Source: a virus. Taken from it: a stretch of DNA of 47,232 nucleotides. This document shows, piece after piece, positions 21,590-30,331 of the stretch. Location: positions 1-47,232 of the IMG/VR virus record IMGVR_UViG_3300044699_000019; one strand, given 5' to 3'. The first letter of the stretch is position 1; every line of letters begins with the position of its first letter. The notes below the pieces were generated by a model, which made no database searches, had not been told where the DNA came from, and was given only the letters and a program-made list of their open reading frames with translations. The position numbers and the translations under genes were made by a program.

Positions 21590-23142
21590 TCTCGTACCAG
21601 ATTCAACTTCGTAATCTCATTTCCGAAGTGATGCGTACCATCGTCAAATATTTCAACTGGATGATAGCCTATCCTTGGCTCCATCGATGGCGTTACGAAT
21701 CCACCGTCCTTGTGATGTTTCATGTAGCCACGAACTTTACCCTGCTCGTACCACAATCCAATCGTTCCATCGCCACGTTCCCGAATCGAAATGCTTGTAC
21801 CTTTGGGTTTCCTTGTCGCCAACGCATCGAGAAGCGGAAGTTCTTCGGGCGCTACGTAATACGTTTTCTTTGATTGCGGCTGAATACCTACCTCACCCGG
21901 ATGCTCTGGCCGCGCAGCTTTATCCCGAATCGTTGTCCCATCTTCAAGATGCTCGTATGTACTACCCTTTGCAGTCTTGAATCGAATGGGCTTCGCCACA
22001 TCTTCAACAGCTTCTTCAGCCGCTTCGGGGATAACTTGATTCGCTACGCCCTGTGCAACGGGACGGGTAGAAACGTCAGTTCTGGCACGCGGTGGTAACA
22101 ATTGTTCCGATGAAACCGTTGCTTCGTATCCACCGGGACTACCTAATTCAGCCGCTCTGCCCTGTATTCTACTTCTGAAATCCGGAACGTCACGATAACG
22201 TTCAAGGTTTCGTGCATTAACTTCCTCACCCGCAGCTAACAAATCACGCTGCGCTCTTTCCATTAACGCCGCATCGCGTGGGGCGATAACGCTAGGTCTG
22301 GAACCAGAAGGCGCAACATCGGAAACGCGGCCTTCTAATAATCTCGCCGGGTCTGTGATTACTTGGGCCGCTTCGTCCGTCGGTGCAAACTTTGTCTGCG
22401 GTCCATAACTCTTACGAACCACATCGCGCATTTCAGATGTGACTGGCCCTGCTTTCCGTAACGGAAGGTTAGCAGGATTCGGGTCACGCAACACCTTCGT
22501 TACCGGACGCGCAGCGAACTTGGCATCGCGAGTAATAAACGAAGGAGTTGCAGGCGGCGCAATATCCGCAATTGGTTCCGCAGCACGGGCGAATGGATTA
22601 TGTCCAGTCGCACCATAACCTGATAATGCCGCAACGCCTGTTTGTAATGCGGCACTTCCATAGTTTCCTTTGCCAAGCTCAGATATAGCTCCGCCACCAG
22701 CACGAATTGCTTGAAGCGCATCGGCTCCTTGACCTATGGCTTTGATTCCCCTAACAACTTTAGGCGCACGTGCCGCGAGCGTTATACCTTTTAATGGTGC
22801 TGCCGCACCGAACGTTCCAACCGTGGCAGCGGTGCTTAACGTATCAATGGGTGAACCAAACAACATATCCGCGCCCATTGCTTGCATTCGCGGATATGCT
22901 GAAACGGCACGTGCAGCCGTCCTTCCAATGTATGGCTCAAGGAATTCTTGCCCACGTTGGATATATGGTTCAACATCAGGGAGCCATTTCTTACCGAGCC
23001 ACGGAGTTTCATCGTAGAACTTTAACGCGCTACTCAGAAAACCGGGTTCTTCACGAGCGACCGGCCTATTCGACCGGCCACTCTTGTAATCGCTCCATGT
23101 AGACGCACCTGAATTCAAAAAGTCTTCAAGTTCGTCGGCCAT
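21508..23142 (-). CDS. Large internal virion protein, part 1 of 3 (N-terminal)
   Basis: The genuine start: MADELEDFLNSGAST, with the ATG 3 nt after the previous stop (23146). Residues about 95-175 are Ala/Gly-rich and weakly hydrophobic (TLSTAATVGTFGAAAPLKG, GKGNYGSAALQTGVAALSG), as in proteins that insert into the membrane during ejection. The frame is lost after FGNEITK, where one missing G (near 21617) moves it away from EVESGTRLRPDQ; the last 30 residues here are spurious. Joined to the next two parts. Confidence 0.7.
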   Translation of the reverse strand: MADELEDFLNSGASTWSDYKSGRSNRPVAREEPGFLSSALKFYDETPWLGKKWLPDVEPYIQRGQEFLEPYIGRTAARAVSAYPRMQAMGADMLFGSPIDTLSTAATVGTFGAAAPLKGITLAARAPKVVRGIKAIGQGADALQAIRAGGGAISELGKGNYGSAALQTGVAALSGYGATGHNPFARAAEPIADIAPPATPSFITRDAKFAARPVTKVLRDPNPANLPLRKAGPVTSEMRDVVRKSYGPQTKFAPTDEAAQVITDPARLLEGRVSDVAPSGSRPSVIAPRDAALMERAQRDLLAAGEEVNARNLERYRDVPDFRSRIQGRAAELGSPGGYEATVSSEQLLPPRARTDVSTRPVAQGVANQVIPEAAEEAVEDVAKPIRFKTAKGSTYEHLEDGTTIRDKAARPEHPGEVGIQPQSKKTYYVAPEELPLLDALATRKPKGTSISIRERGDGTIGLWYEQGKVRGYMKHHKDGGFVTPSMEPRIGYHPVEIFDDGTHHFGNEITKLNLVRDCVPTRLKNRIYQMLRRMMLGNREQVK

Positions 23143-23145
23143 TGA

Positions 23146-25251
23146 TTACTCCTCATCCTCATCGAGTGGTACGAATCTCAACGCATCGTACCGCAAAGAC
23201 TTGAATCGTTCAACGAATCTCATCTGCTTTTCAGGGTCGTTCGGGAATTTGGTCCGTGCATAATTCGCAAGTTCCGCATTACCCGCTTGGTCATCCGTGA
23301 ACTTCGGATTAATCCGAATGCGATTCCCTGTGACGGTAAACGCATCCCCGAACATCTTTGCATTATCCAGTTCAGGATACTCATTCTTCACGGTGGCAGC
23401 GGCAGTATTCCTACCCGAAAGTGCCGCATTCCCACCCGCATCCAATGACCTACGCAACTCACGATTCAAATTACCTTCGCTCTCACGGGAACGAATGTTC
23501 GCAGCAGTATTCGCAGACGATGTATCTGCCGTGTACTTCGTTCGCCTATCCTGTGCTTCCTGAGAAATCCTATCACGTTCAAGCTGCTGCGCAGCAGAGA
23601 ACTTTTCGCTATTGATTTGAGTCTGCTTATATTCAGGCTGACCAGTAACCGGACTCATACGCCACAACACAACCTTACCATCATTACCCGGTGAAGGCTG
23701 CCAACCCTCAGTCATCATTTTGATATCATCCTGCGTGGCTTCATGCTCAAACTTCTCACGCGCCAGCTTAGCATTCATCAAACTAATGTTAACCTGCTGT
23801 TGCTGACGAGCATTATCCACGTCACGGCTGTATGCACGTTCGACTGCATTGTAACGGGCATTCTCCAAATCAACTGCGGCCTTCTGTTTGTTACCGCGAG
23901 TCGCCCACTTCTTGTATTCTTCCTGATACGGTCTATCTCTTAACTCTTCACCAAGCTTCACGCCAGCCGCGAGTCCTCTATCTTTTGCTTCAAGCCCCGC
24001 CGTCAACGCATTGATAACCGTACCGAACTTACCAGTCTTATAATCTCCCCGTTCGGGTTCAGACTGTAAGTATTGAGTATACGCTTCCATCGGCCCCATG
24101 TTATACGTTGGCGGTTCTAAACCCCGCCTTTGCTGTGGAGCAACATTTTGCGGTGTCGCATTCGCAACCGCCGCACCCATTCCCGTAGGCGGTGCATTGA
24201 AATCAAGACTACTCGCCCACGGTCGCGGAGCATTTTCAGGCCGCGGTGCAAATGGATTCTTATAGTCTGGGAACCAATTAGCCGGCGCACTTGTTGGCGT
24301 TTCTTGCGATGCGATTGAATTCGGACTGATTCCCGGGGCAGCGGCAGTTTGCGCTGGCGGTGCAACAGGTCTATTTCTTAAAGGTGCTCCAGCCCCACGT
24401 CCAGCAGGCATTCCATTTGGATAACCAATAGTACGCTGTCCCGGCCTAGCAAACGAAGGACCACTCGGACGCCCCGCTACCTGTGGCGGAATGTTTTGAG
24501 TTGGCGGTGCAGCCTGCGCGTGCGATGCCATCATTTGCGGCATCAATAGATTTGCACCGGCTGGCATTCTATATCCACCCTGACCCGTCCCCGCTTGATT
24601 AGAACGGCCCATCGCCATTGGTGGAATGTTTGGCGCCGTCTGTGGTACAGGTTGATTACTACTACGTGCCAATTGTGGTCGCGGCATTGTAGTAGGTGAC
24701 ATTTGTGGTTGCGCAACCTGATTTGAACGCACGGGTGCCATCGCCGGAATTTGTGGTTCCGGTGCCGGCGTAGGTCTAAATCCCGTATATCCCTGTGGTC
24801 CCGTTTGAGTTGCCCAATCTAATCCAGATGGACGCCCAATCGTTTGATTCACTGGACCCGTAGGATATGCACTACCAATCGTTCGTTGTCCCGGTCCTGC
24901 AAACGAGGGACCTCGAACTGGTTCTGGCGGTGGCATTTCCAATTGGTTCGATGAACGCATCGGAACCATATCATCCAATTGTGGCGGTGGCGCTTGTCTA
25001 CTCGAACGAGCCATCATCGGCTCATCGAATGTAGTAAACAATCGCTGATAGCGCGATAGTGGATTTTGTTCTTCCTCATCAAATCCAATTAATGGTCGCC
25101 GACCACGCGAACGCATTAAATCTGCATAGGCATCTTCTTCAGCCGTTGCATATGGGTCGCTCCATCGCGCACCGCCACCTGCACCACCGGATGCACCGCC
25201 CTGAAACAAATCATCGTCATCGTAATCGTAATTATATGGCCGTCGGGGCAT
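23146..25251 (-). CDS. Pro/Gln-rich internal virion protein, 701 aa
   Basis: I chose the ATG at 25251 (MPRRPYNYDYDDDD), with GGGAGA 6 nt upstream; an earlier in-frame start at 25284 has no such support. Residues about 60-390 are Pro, Gln, Gly and Met rich and partly repetitive: GPGQRTIG or ARPGQRTIG, GRPSG, RSNQ and NIPP recur. The rest (about 400-700) is charged and helical (EELRDRPYQEEYKKWA; VDLENARYNAVERAYSR), likely coiled coil. A disordered plus coiled-coil layout between other internal proteins suggests it is ejected or lines the tail channel. Confidence 0.7.
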   Translation of the reverse strand: MPRRPYNYDYDDDDLFQGGASGGAGGGARWSDPYATAEEDAYADLMRSRGRRPLIGFDEEEQNPLSRYQRLFTTFDEPMMARSSRQAPPPQLDDMVPMRSSNQLEMPPPEPVRGPSFAGPGQRTIGSAYPTGPVNQTIGRPSGLDWATQTGPQGYTGFRPTPAPEPQIPAMAPVRSNQVAQPQMSPTTMPRPQLARSSNQPVPQTAPNIPPMAMGRSNQAGTGQGGYRMPAGANLLMPQMMASHAQAAPPTQNIPPQVAGRPSGPSFARPGQRTIGYPNGMPAGRGAGAPLRNRPVAPPAQTAAAPGISPNSIASQETPTSAPANWFPDYKNPFAPRPENAPRPWASSLDFNAPPTGMGAAVANATPQNVAPQQRRGLEPPTYNMGPMEAYTQYLQSEPERGDYKTGKFGTVINALTAGLEAKDRGLAAGVKLGEELRDRPYQEEYKKWATRGNKQKAAVDLENARYNAVERAYSRDVDNARQQQQVNISLMNAKLAREKFEHEATQDDIKMMTEGWQPSPGNDGKVVLWRMSPVTGQPEYKQTQINSEKFSAAQQLERDRISQEAQDRRTKYTADTSSANTAANIRSRESEGNLNRELRRSLDAGGNAALSGRNTAAATVKNEYPELDNAKMFGDAFTVTGNRIRINPKFTDDQAGNAELANYARTKFPNDPEKQMRFVERFKSLRYDALRFVPLDEDEE

Positions 25252-25552
25252 TGAGTATCTCCCGTATCTTTTGGTAACGTTCAACTTTACTGAGCTTCTC
25301 GACGCCCGGTAACTTAGCTAACGCATCCCGAGCGTATATCTTGTGCATCAAGTCATCGACCAACAAAACATCAAGCCAACGTCCTTGATACTTTCCCCAG
25401 TAGTGAAGGCTACCAGACTTCCGTGGTGGTAGTTCTTTCAGTCCCATCCGCTCGCAGATTTCTCGATTCTCTTGAGTCTTCGCACCGAAATAATCCCAAT
25501 CAGAATTCTCACGATGCGCTCCAAAGAATCGAGAACCTACGAGATAGAACAT
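25232..25552 (-). CDS. Nucleotidyltransferase-fold protein, 106 aa
   Basis: Residues 5-21 read VGSRFFGAHRENSDWDY. This is the GS-x(n)-SDxD signature of pol-beta-type nucleotidyltransferases (G6-S7, D18, D20), and a third Asp is available in RWLDVLLVD. It lacks the usual C-terminal substrate-binding part, so the substrate cannot be predicted. It sits between internal virion protein genes and overlaps both, so it is part of the late operon. A minimal MNT-type toxin/antitoxin component or an RNA/protein-modifying enzyme are options. Confidence 0.65.
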   Translation of the reverse strand: MFYLVGSRFFGAHRENSDWDYFGAKTQENREICERMGLKELPPRKSGSLHYWGKYQGRWLDVLLVDDLMHKIYARDALAKLPGVEKLSKVERYQKIREILNAPTAI

Positions 25553-25555
25553 AAC

Positions 25556-26128
25556 CTAATCCCATTCAGATGGGTCTAACTGGTCGCGGTCTATTACGTT
25601 CGGATTACCGCTATACCAAATGGAACCTGGGTCATCAGAATCATATCGATAATCCTGATTCGAACCAAGGCCATACCACCACCGCCACCACTAAACATTG
25701 ATGCAGCCCCTAAGCCCATACGCGCCCAATCAGTCCAGCCACCACCGCCCTGACTCTGATTAGATTGAGCGTCAATCCCCAACAAACCACGATTCGCGCC
25801 AGCCCACTGCGATGCAAGGTCTGCACCGAATCTATCGCGGTCAAGCGTTTCATCCATACCCAATACCATACGCTGTTGATTCGTAGCAAACTGCTGACCC
25901 TGCTGCTGCTGTTCACCAATCCAACGTTCATTGCCAGCTATGTAATTCGCCCACCAACGTTCGTTCGCTTGGTCATTTGCGCGTGCCGCATTCGCATTAC
26001 TTTGAGCGCGTGCCGCTTCCGCTGCCTTTTGAGCAGCGATTTCAGTTAAACCTTTCGCGCCGGCTAACTGACCTTCCTGTCGTAACTGCTGTGCTTTCGC
26101 TTCAGCCTGCGCCGCTGCCGTTCTGCGC
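25556..26128 (-). CDS. Internal virion protein, part 3 of 3 (C-terminal, itself broken near 25672)
   Basis: In the frame reading QAEAKAQQLRQEGQLAG the open stretch starts near 26125 and runs through a Gln/Ala-rich coiled coil (EQQQQGQQFATNQQ) and Gly-rich tract. Near 25672 (GGTGGTATGG on the minus strand) one base is missing; with a T restored it continues GYGLGSNQDYRYDSDDPG to a stop at 25556-25558, 4 nt before the next start. Without the repair it stops at 25594. Restored, gene 27461-25556 encodes about 634 aa. Confidence 0.6.
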
Positions 26129-26505
26129 GGTTACTCGATTCTTTCCAATCGCATCGGCAAGATTCGTTTCGAGCGTACCCGCACCCTGCTGAGCGCGAAT
26201 GAACGCATCGTTAATTGAATCCTGCATCTGAACGTTTAACGCACCGCCTAACTGCGTTGCGTTGATTCGGTTCGACGAGATATCCTTTTCTAACTGAGCC
26301 TGCTGCTTCGCGGCTTCACCGTAACCTGCAATCCTATTCGCACCGATGTCGGTTTCAAACTTCGTGCCCGTTGTTAAACCTGTGGCCCGATTGATTCCGT
26401 ACTGTGTTTGAATCGCAGCCTCGGTGTCCCCTAATCCCTTGATTCCCCACTTACGGCCTTCACGAACTTGCGAACCTAAATCAATTTCCGCATCGCGTCT
26501 CGCCG
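26102..26505 (-). pseudogene. Internal virion protein, part 2 of 3 (no own start)
   Basis: The frame here reads ARRDAEIDLGSQVREGRKWG, then LTTGTKFETDIGANRIAG and DISSNRINATQLGG, a helical repeat-rich segment that continues both neighbours. It stops at TGA 26102-26104 after NGSGAG. Each end needs one base removed (about 26503-26506, CCGG; and about 26121-26128) to join parts 1 and 3. No start codon with RBS, so it is not an independent gene. Confidence 0.55.
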
Positions 26506-27461
26506 GTTGCCATTTCCTGTGCTTGCTGACGTCCCTGTTGTCCAGCAGCCGCTAAGAATCCCGCACCGCCACCGCCCTGAATGTTTGCGCGACGTTGCGC
26601 TTCGGCCATGTTTGTTTGGAACATAGCCGGAATACCGCTCGTAGCACGGTCACGATAATCCGCTCTATCCGCATCAGACCATCCGCCCGTGCGCGCAAAC
26701 TCATCATAACCTGTACCACGCCATCGCTCTAAATCAGCTTGACTAATGCCACCTTGATTCATGAAATCAATGGTGCCACGTAACGCCGCTGCACGTTCCG
26801 GGTCAACGCCCCCAGTTGCAGACCAATTGCGTAGGTTATCTAAATCAGCGTTAATCTGCGCTAATCTGTTTGGGTCATATCCACCCGTACGACCCATTAC
26901 TCCAAGCTGGTCAATCGCGGTCTGAATCCTCGCTTTTGCCGCCGGGTCGAACTGGAAGTCCTTGAGTTTCTGAATCGTTGCGTTAATCGAATCTTTCTGC
27001 GCTGGGTCGATGGCACCTGTCTTTGCCATGTTTTCCAGTTCAGTGATTTGACTCCGCATCCGCTCCATTTCCACACCGCCGGTCTTACCGAATTCGGTAT
27101 AGATATCCGACGGCGCTTTCCATTTATCTTCAGGTGCTACAGCAGCCGTGCCGCCCGTAGAACCACCAGAATCAGAACCACCACCACCAGAAGAACCACC
27201 GCTCGTTCCAGAGTCAAAGCCCACCGTCTTTCCACCGTATAAACCACGGATGTTATTAACAACGGTTTGGTCTAACCCGCCAGTTGTGCCAGACATTCCT
27301 GATAGCGTGCCAGTTAATGCTTCACGGTCGCGTTTGGATTGTTCATCCTTTTCGCGCCGCTTCCGGTCCATTTCCTCCGTAAGACTCCCGAACTGCTCAT
27401 TGACACGAGCCTGTTCGGTATTGACTTCTTCCTTTGCTTCTTTCTTATCAGATTTTGCCAT
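26481..27461 (-). CDS. Internal virion protein, part 1 of 3 (N-terminal, 317 genuine residues)
   Basis: Starts MAKSDKKEAKEEVNTEQ with good spacing after the previous gene. Layout: charged N terminus, a Gly/Ser linker (residues 84-106), then roughly 25-residue repeats of the form GG-x-DP-x-R-x-A-x-L (for example TGGYDPNRLAQINADLDNL and TGGVDPERAAALRGT). The last residues before the stop (GETRCGN) are out of frame. Repeats of this sort suggest a helical solenoid, fitting an ejected or channel-lining protein. Not recognised as a named family. Confidence 0.65.
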   Translation of the reverse strand: MAKSDKKEAKEEVNTEQARVNEQFGSLTEEMDRKRREKDEQSKRDREALTGTLSGMSGTTGGLDQTVVNNIRGLYGGKTVGFDSGTSGGSSGGGGSDSGGSTGGTAAVAPEDKWKAPSDIYTEFGKTGGVEMERMRSQITELENMAKTGAIDPAQKDSINATIQKLKDFQFDPAAKARIQTAIDQLGVMGRTGGYDPNRLAQINADLDNLRNWSATGGVDPERAAALRGTIDFMNQGGISQADLERWRGTGYDEFARTGGWSDADRADYRDRATSGIPAMFQTNMAEAQRRANIQGGGGAGFLAAAGQQGRQQAQEMATGETRCGN

Positions 27462-27462
27462 G

Positions 27463-27870
27463 TCAAATCCTCAGGACTAAGGAAGTACCGCGGGGCAATT
27501 CATGCCCATAACGCTTTTGCAGATAGTTCAAGAACTCAGGCTCTTTCACCCAAGCATGAATCTCTGATAACCCCAAGCCCTTTGAATCGATAATGGCTTG
27601 CCGCATCATGAGGTCTGTCGCCATTATCCTTTTGAGTCGGCTCACGTCCGGGTCAAGCAACATAATCGACTCAACGATAGGATGTAAATGACCAGCCCCC
27701 AACATCTTACCATTCTCACGAACGACGATGGTTCCGAAATCCAGCCTTGGTTCTACCCAATCGAAATCACGCTTCTCATAAATCGCGCGTATTTCTGGTA
27801 TATCCACAGGCTGAATTCGTGCGGTGCTTAACGCTGCACTGTGTAGGAATTTCCCATTAATCTTGGTCAT
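27463..27870 (-). CDS. Acetyltransferase-like (GNAT-type) protein, 135 aa
   Basis: The middle, GTIVVRENGKMLGAGHLHPI, followed by ATDLMMRQAIIDSKGLGLSE and FLNYLQKRYGHEL, has the strand-helix order of GNAT acetyltransferases. The acetyl-CoA loop (Q/R-x2-G-x-G/A) is not clearly present. It starts inside the end of the fibre gene (14-nt overlap), so it is co-expressed with tail proteins, where similar proteins occur in other podoviruses. Function unproven. Confidence 0.6.
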   Translation of the reverse strand: MTKINGKFLHSAALSTARIQPVDIPEIRAIYEKRDFDWVEPRLDFGTIVVRENGKMLGAGHLHPIVESIMLLDPDVSRLKRIMATDLMMRQAIIDSKGLGLSEIHAWVKEPEFLNYLQKRYGHELPRGTSLVLRI

Positions 27871-29728
27871 TGAGAATATCCTGAACAGCCTGCCACAGGA
27901 CTGGAATCAAATTCGAGTAATTGATTCCCCACGCTTCGGGATTCTCTTTGTACACAACATCGGACAGTGTAGCGTCCAAATCCTGTGCGCTGAACATTGG
28001 TACGATTCTTCGACGCTCGCCCTCAAGTGGTTCAATCGAACCAAACATAGGATTGATTTGTCGGACGAGTTCTCTCGCGTTCTTTATCTTTCCTTCGATG
28101 CTCTTATGACGTTCATCCGATGTCGTAACCACACCATTTGATGCATATACTGTATGCCACCGGAATGATGGTGTTCCACAATGTACGCCTTGGTCTGCCC
28201 ACGGACGAAGCGTTGTGTTGTAGATAACGGTATCGCTTCCGCCAGTAGAACCAATCTGAAGTTTACCCGCACCGTCATCACCAATAAAGCCAGTCGTAGA
28301 TGCACCAAAGAATGTTTTCGGGGAACGAATCGCCAAGGCCCCTGTACTACTTGCGACTATACTAGGCCAAGTACCATCTGGACCGAAGAACAATGGTGCG
28401 ACATTAGTTGCTCCTACGTTATTAAGAAAAAGGTTGCCTGTGCTAATACGAGTCGAACTAGTTCCTATAATATTGAGAATACCATTACAATATATTTCAA
28501 GCTGGTTCGCAGCTAAGGGAGTAATTTTTGGATAGGTATTATCAGGTCCAAAGAATACAGGATTATAGAATAGGAAGGTCTGATTACTATTAAAGCTAGC
28601 TACAGTAGTTTGAATTCCTGTACTGCTAATTACAGCGAGAGTTATATTATTTGGATTGAGCCTAATAATTGAACCTCCAACTGTAGTATTAACTCTACTT
28701 GAAGCTCCACCGCTAGGTGAATAAAAATTGTTTGCAACAAGAACAGTGTTTACACTAGTCCCTGCTTCGCCGCTCTGAAGAATTGCAGGAGCAGGATTTG
28801 AAGTATGTTCACCAACTGATACTCTACTCGCTAGCGTACTAGAATTTGGTACAAGTTTCAATCCAGTGTCACTAAAGATGGCACGATTGTTAGCACCATC
28901 TAAAGTACGGAAGACTTGCATCGTTTGGTCGATATAGAATCCACTGGCATTATTATAAACCGCACCGAATCCTGTCAGTCCATTCTGCATGAACAAGAAT
29001 CCTTGAGTACCGCTCGGACCCGCATTCATCTTTATAACGACGTCTCGATTGCCAGCACCAAATCTATAATCCGTAACGTATGGTCCGCTACGTGTCATGA
29101 TGAAACCAGTAGATATTACGCTATAGTCATCTTTGATTGCCTCAATCGCAAATTGGTCACCATTAACGATTGTTCGCCAAAGTTTATTATCAGCGGGGGA
29201 ATCAGCATCAGTGAAATGAATCAGTGGTGTATTAGAATTAACGTCGATGCTTGGTGTTTTTAACGCGGCATTGAATGTGGCCAAACCATTGAACGATGTG
29301 GCCCCTGAGAAGCTCGCGGTGGCAAGTGCGCTATTTCCTGCAACTGTTAAGACACCACTAATATTTGTATTTCCACTCACGCCTAGATTGCCTAAGGTGC
29401 TCAATCCTGCAAGATTGTAAATCGACCCACCACTAATACTAACATTATCCGAATCCTGAAGCGCCATCGAGCCAAGGTTAAAGTTATCTAAGAACCCGTT
29501 GATGTCGCTAGCCCCCGTACCACCACCGGCCATCGAAATAATTAAGTCTACCCACGCGGTGCCATTCCACGATTGGAATTTGTTGAGGCTACGATTCCAA
29601 CGCACGGCACCCACAGGCGGATTCATGGGCGCTTCCGCCAAAGTATATGCATCGACTTCTCGCTGTTTCAACATATCGAGAACATCGACTTTTAAATCCG
29701 AAAGCTGCGGAAGCGCCCAGTTTGCCAT
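27857..29728 (-). CDS. Tail fibre/spike with C-terminal S74 chaperone domain, 623 aa
   Basis: Host-recognition protein. The N terminus (MANWALPQLSDLKV) attaches to the tail and is followed by Gly/Ser/Asn-rich beta repeats. The last 90 residues contain TTSDERHKSIEGK, the peptidase S74 intramolecular chaperone: S537 and K542 form the self-cleavage dyad, with the domain released after trimer folding. Two internal copies of FFGPD-x-T-x-P (about residues 394 and 450) suggest repeat units. DNA across the middle (about 28350-29100) is visibly AT-richer than its surroundings, as expected for swapped receptor-binding segments. Confidence 0.88.
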   Translation of the reverse strand: MANWALPQLSDLKVDVLDMLKQREVDAYTLAEAPMNPPVGAVRWNRSLNKFQSWNGTAWVDLIISMAGGGTGASDINGFLDNFNLGSMALQDSDNVSISGGSIYNLAGLSTLGNLGVSGNTNISGVLTVAGNSALATASFSGATSFNGLATFNAALKTPSIDVNSNTPLIHFTDADSPADNKLWRTIVNGDQFAIEAIKDDYSVISTGFIMTRSGPYVTDYRFGAGNRDVVIKMNAGPSGTQGFLFMQNGLTGFGAVYNNASGFYIDQTMQVFRTLDGANNRAIFSDTGLKLVPNSSTLASRVSVGEHTSNPAPAILQSGEAGTSVNTVLVANNFYSPSGGASSRVNTTVGGSIIRLNPNNITLAVISSTGIQTTVASFNSNQTFLFYNPVFFGPDNTYPKITPLAANQLEIYCNGILNIIGTSSTRISTGNLFLNNVGATNVAPLFFGPDGTWPSIVASSTGALAIRSPKTFFGASTTGFIGDDGAGKLQIGSTGGSDTVIYNTTLRPWADQGVHCGTPSFRWHTVYASNGVVTTSDERHKSIEGKIKNARELVRQINPMFGSIEPLEGERRRIVPMFSAQDLDATLSDVVYKENPEAWGINYSNLIPVLWQAVQDILNDQD

Positions 29729-29740
29729 GATTAATTTCCC

Positions 29741-30166
29741 TTACTTGTGCCACGTTCCTGATACCGAGATTGGAATCAAGAAGAAATCGCTTGTGTTGGC
29801 TTCCCTAAACAGTACACCATTCACGAACACCTGTACCGACAGGAATGGGTACAATACAGTGAAAGGATACGTGGTCGGTGTAGCTTCCAACGTGATAAAC
29901 ATGGACGATTCTTGTGTAGTGATTGTAGCTACGTACGGTAGCGTCGTCACCACCTGAGTCAATCCATCGACCGCGTTGCTATAGCGAATTCTCGCACCGA
30001 GTGCGTTTCCCGTTACACGGTATTCAATCTTGTTTACGGTTACGGGGCTAGGACTAGGAGTGGGGTTTGGTCTATCTGTTGGCGATGGACTTGTTGGTGA
30101 GTAATAGTTTCGTTCTTGACAGCCAGTTATGAGAAGTAGGCTTGCTAACAAAGCTACCCTAATCAT
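29741..30166 (-). CDS. Lipoprotein with MmpS-like beta domain, 141 aa
   Basis: MIRVALLASLLLITGC is a lipoprotein signal with lipobox ITGC (C16), so the mature protein would be lipid-anchored. A Pro/Ser/Thr linker (YYSPTSPSPTDRPNPTPSPSP) leads to a beta domain (VNKIEYRVTGNALGARIRY and later VFVNGVLFREANTSD) resembling small secreted bacterial domains of the MmpS type. It lies between fibre and small beta proteins, transcribed with them. It may be a superinfection-exclusion or lysis protein; it is the only lipobox I found and a candidate outer spanin, though not of typical form. Confidence 0.6.
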   Translation of the reverse strand: MIRVALLASLLLITGCQERNYYSPTSPSPTDRPNPTPSPSPVTVNKIEYRVTGNALGARIRYSNAVDGLTQVVTTLPYVATITTQESSMFITLEATPTTYPFTVLYPFLSVQVFVNGVLFREANTSDFFLIPISVSGTWHK

Positions 30167-30330
30167 GAAGTCCCACCCTTTTCAATCAAATGAAGGTTAC
30201 TCTCCTTCTCTTGGGACTGCTTCAGCTGAGCGATTTCATCCTCAAGCTGTTTGATTCGTTTATCCTTGACAATCCCCTCGATTACCAAGGCACCAACGAC
30301 ACCCTTCACGTCATCAATCGTGAGTTCCAT
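30163..30330 (-). CDS. Small coiled-coil protein, 55 aa
   Basis: The ATG at 30330 (MELTIDDVKGVVGALV) is preferred, directly after the preceding stop at 30332; a longer frame upstream overlaps the previous gene. The centre (RIKQLEDEIAQLKQSQEKE) is a short heptad coiled coil. No membrane segment. It overlaps the lipoprotein gene start by 4 nt. Confidence 0.5.
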   Translation of the reverse strand: MELTIDDVKGVVGALVIEGIVKDKRIKQLEDEIAQLKQSQEKESNLHLIEKGGTS

Positions 30331-30331
30331 A

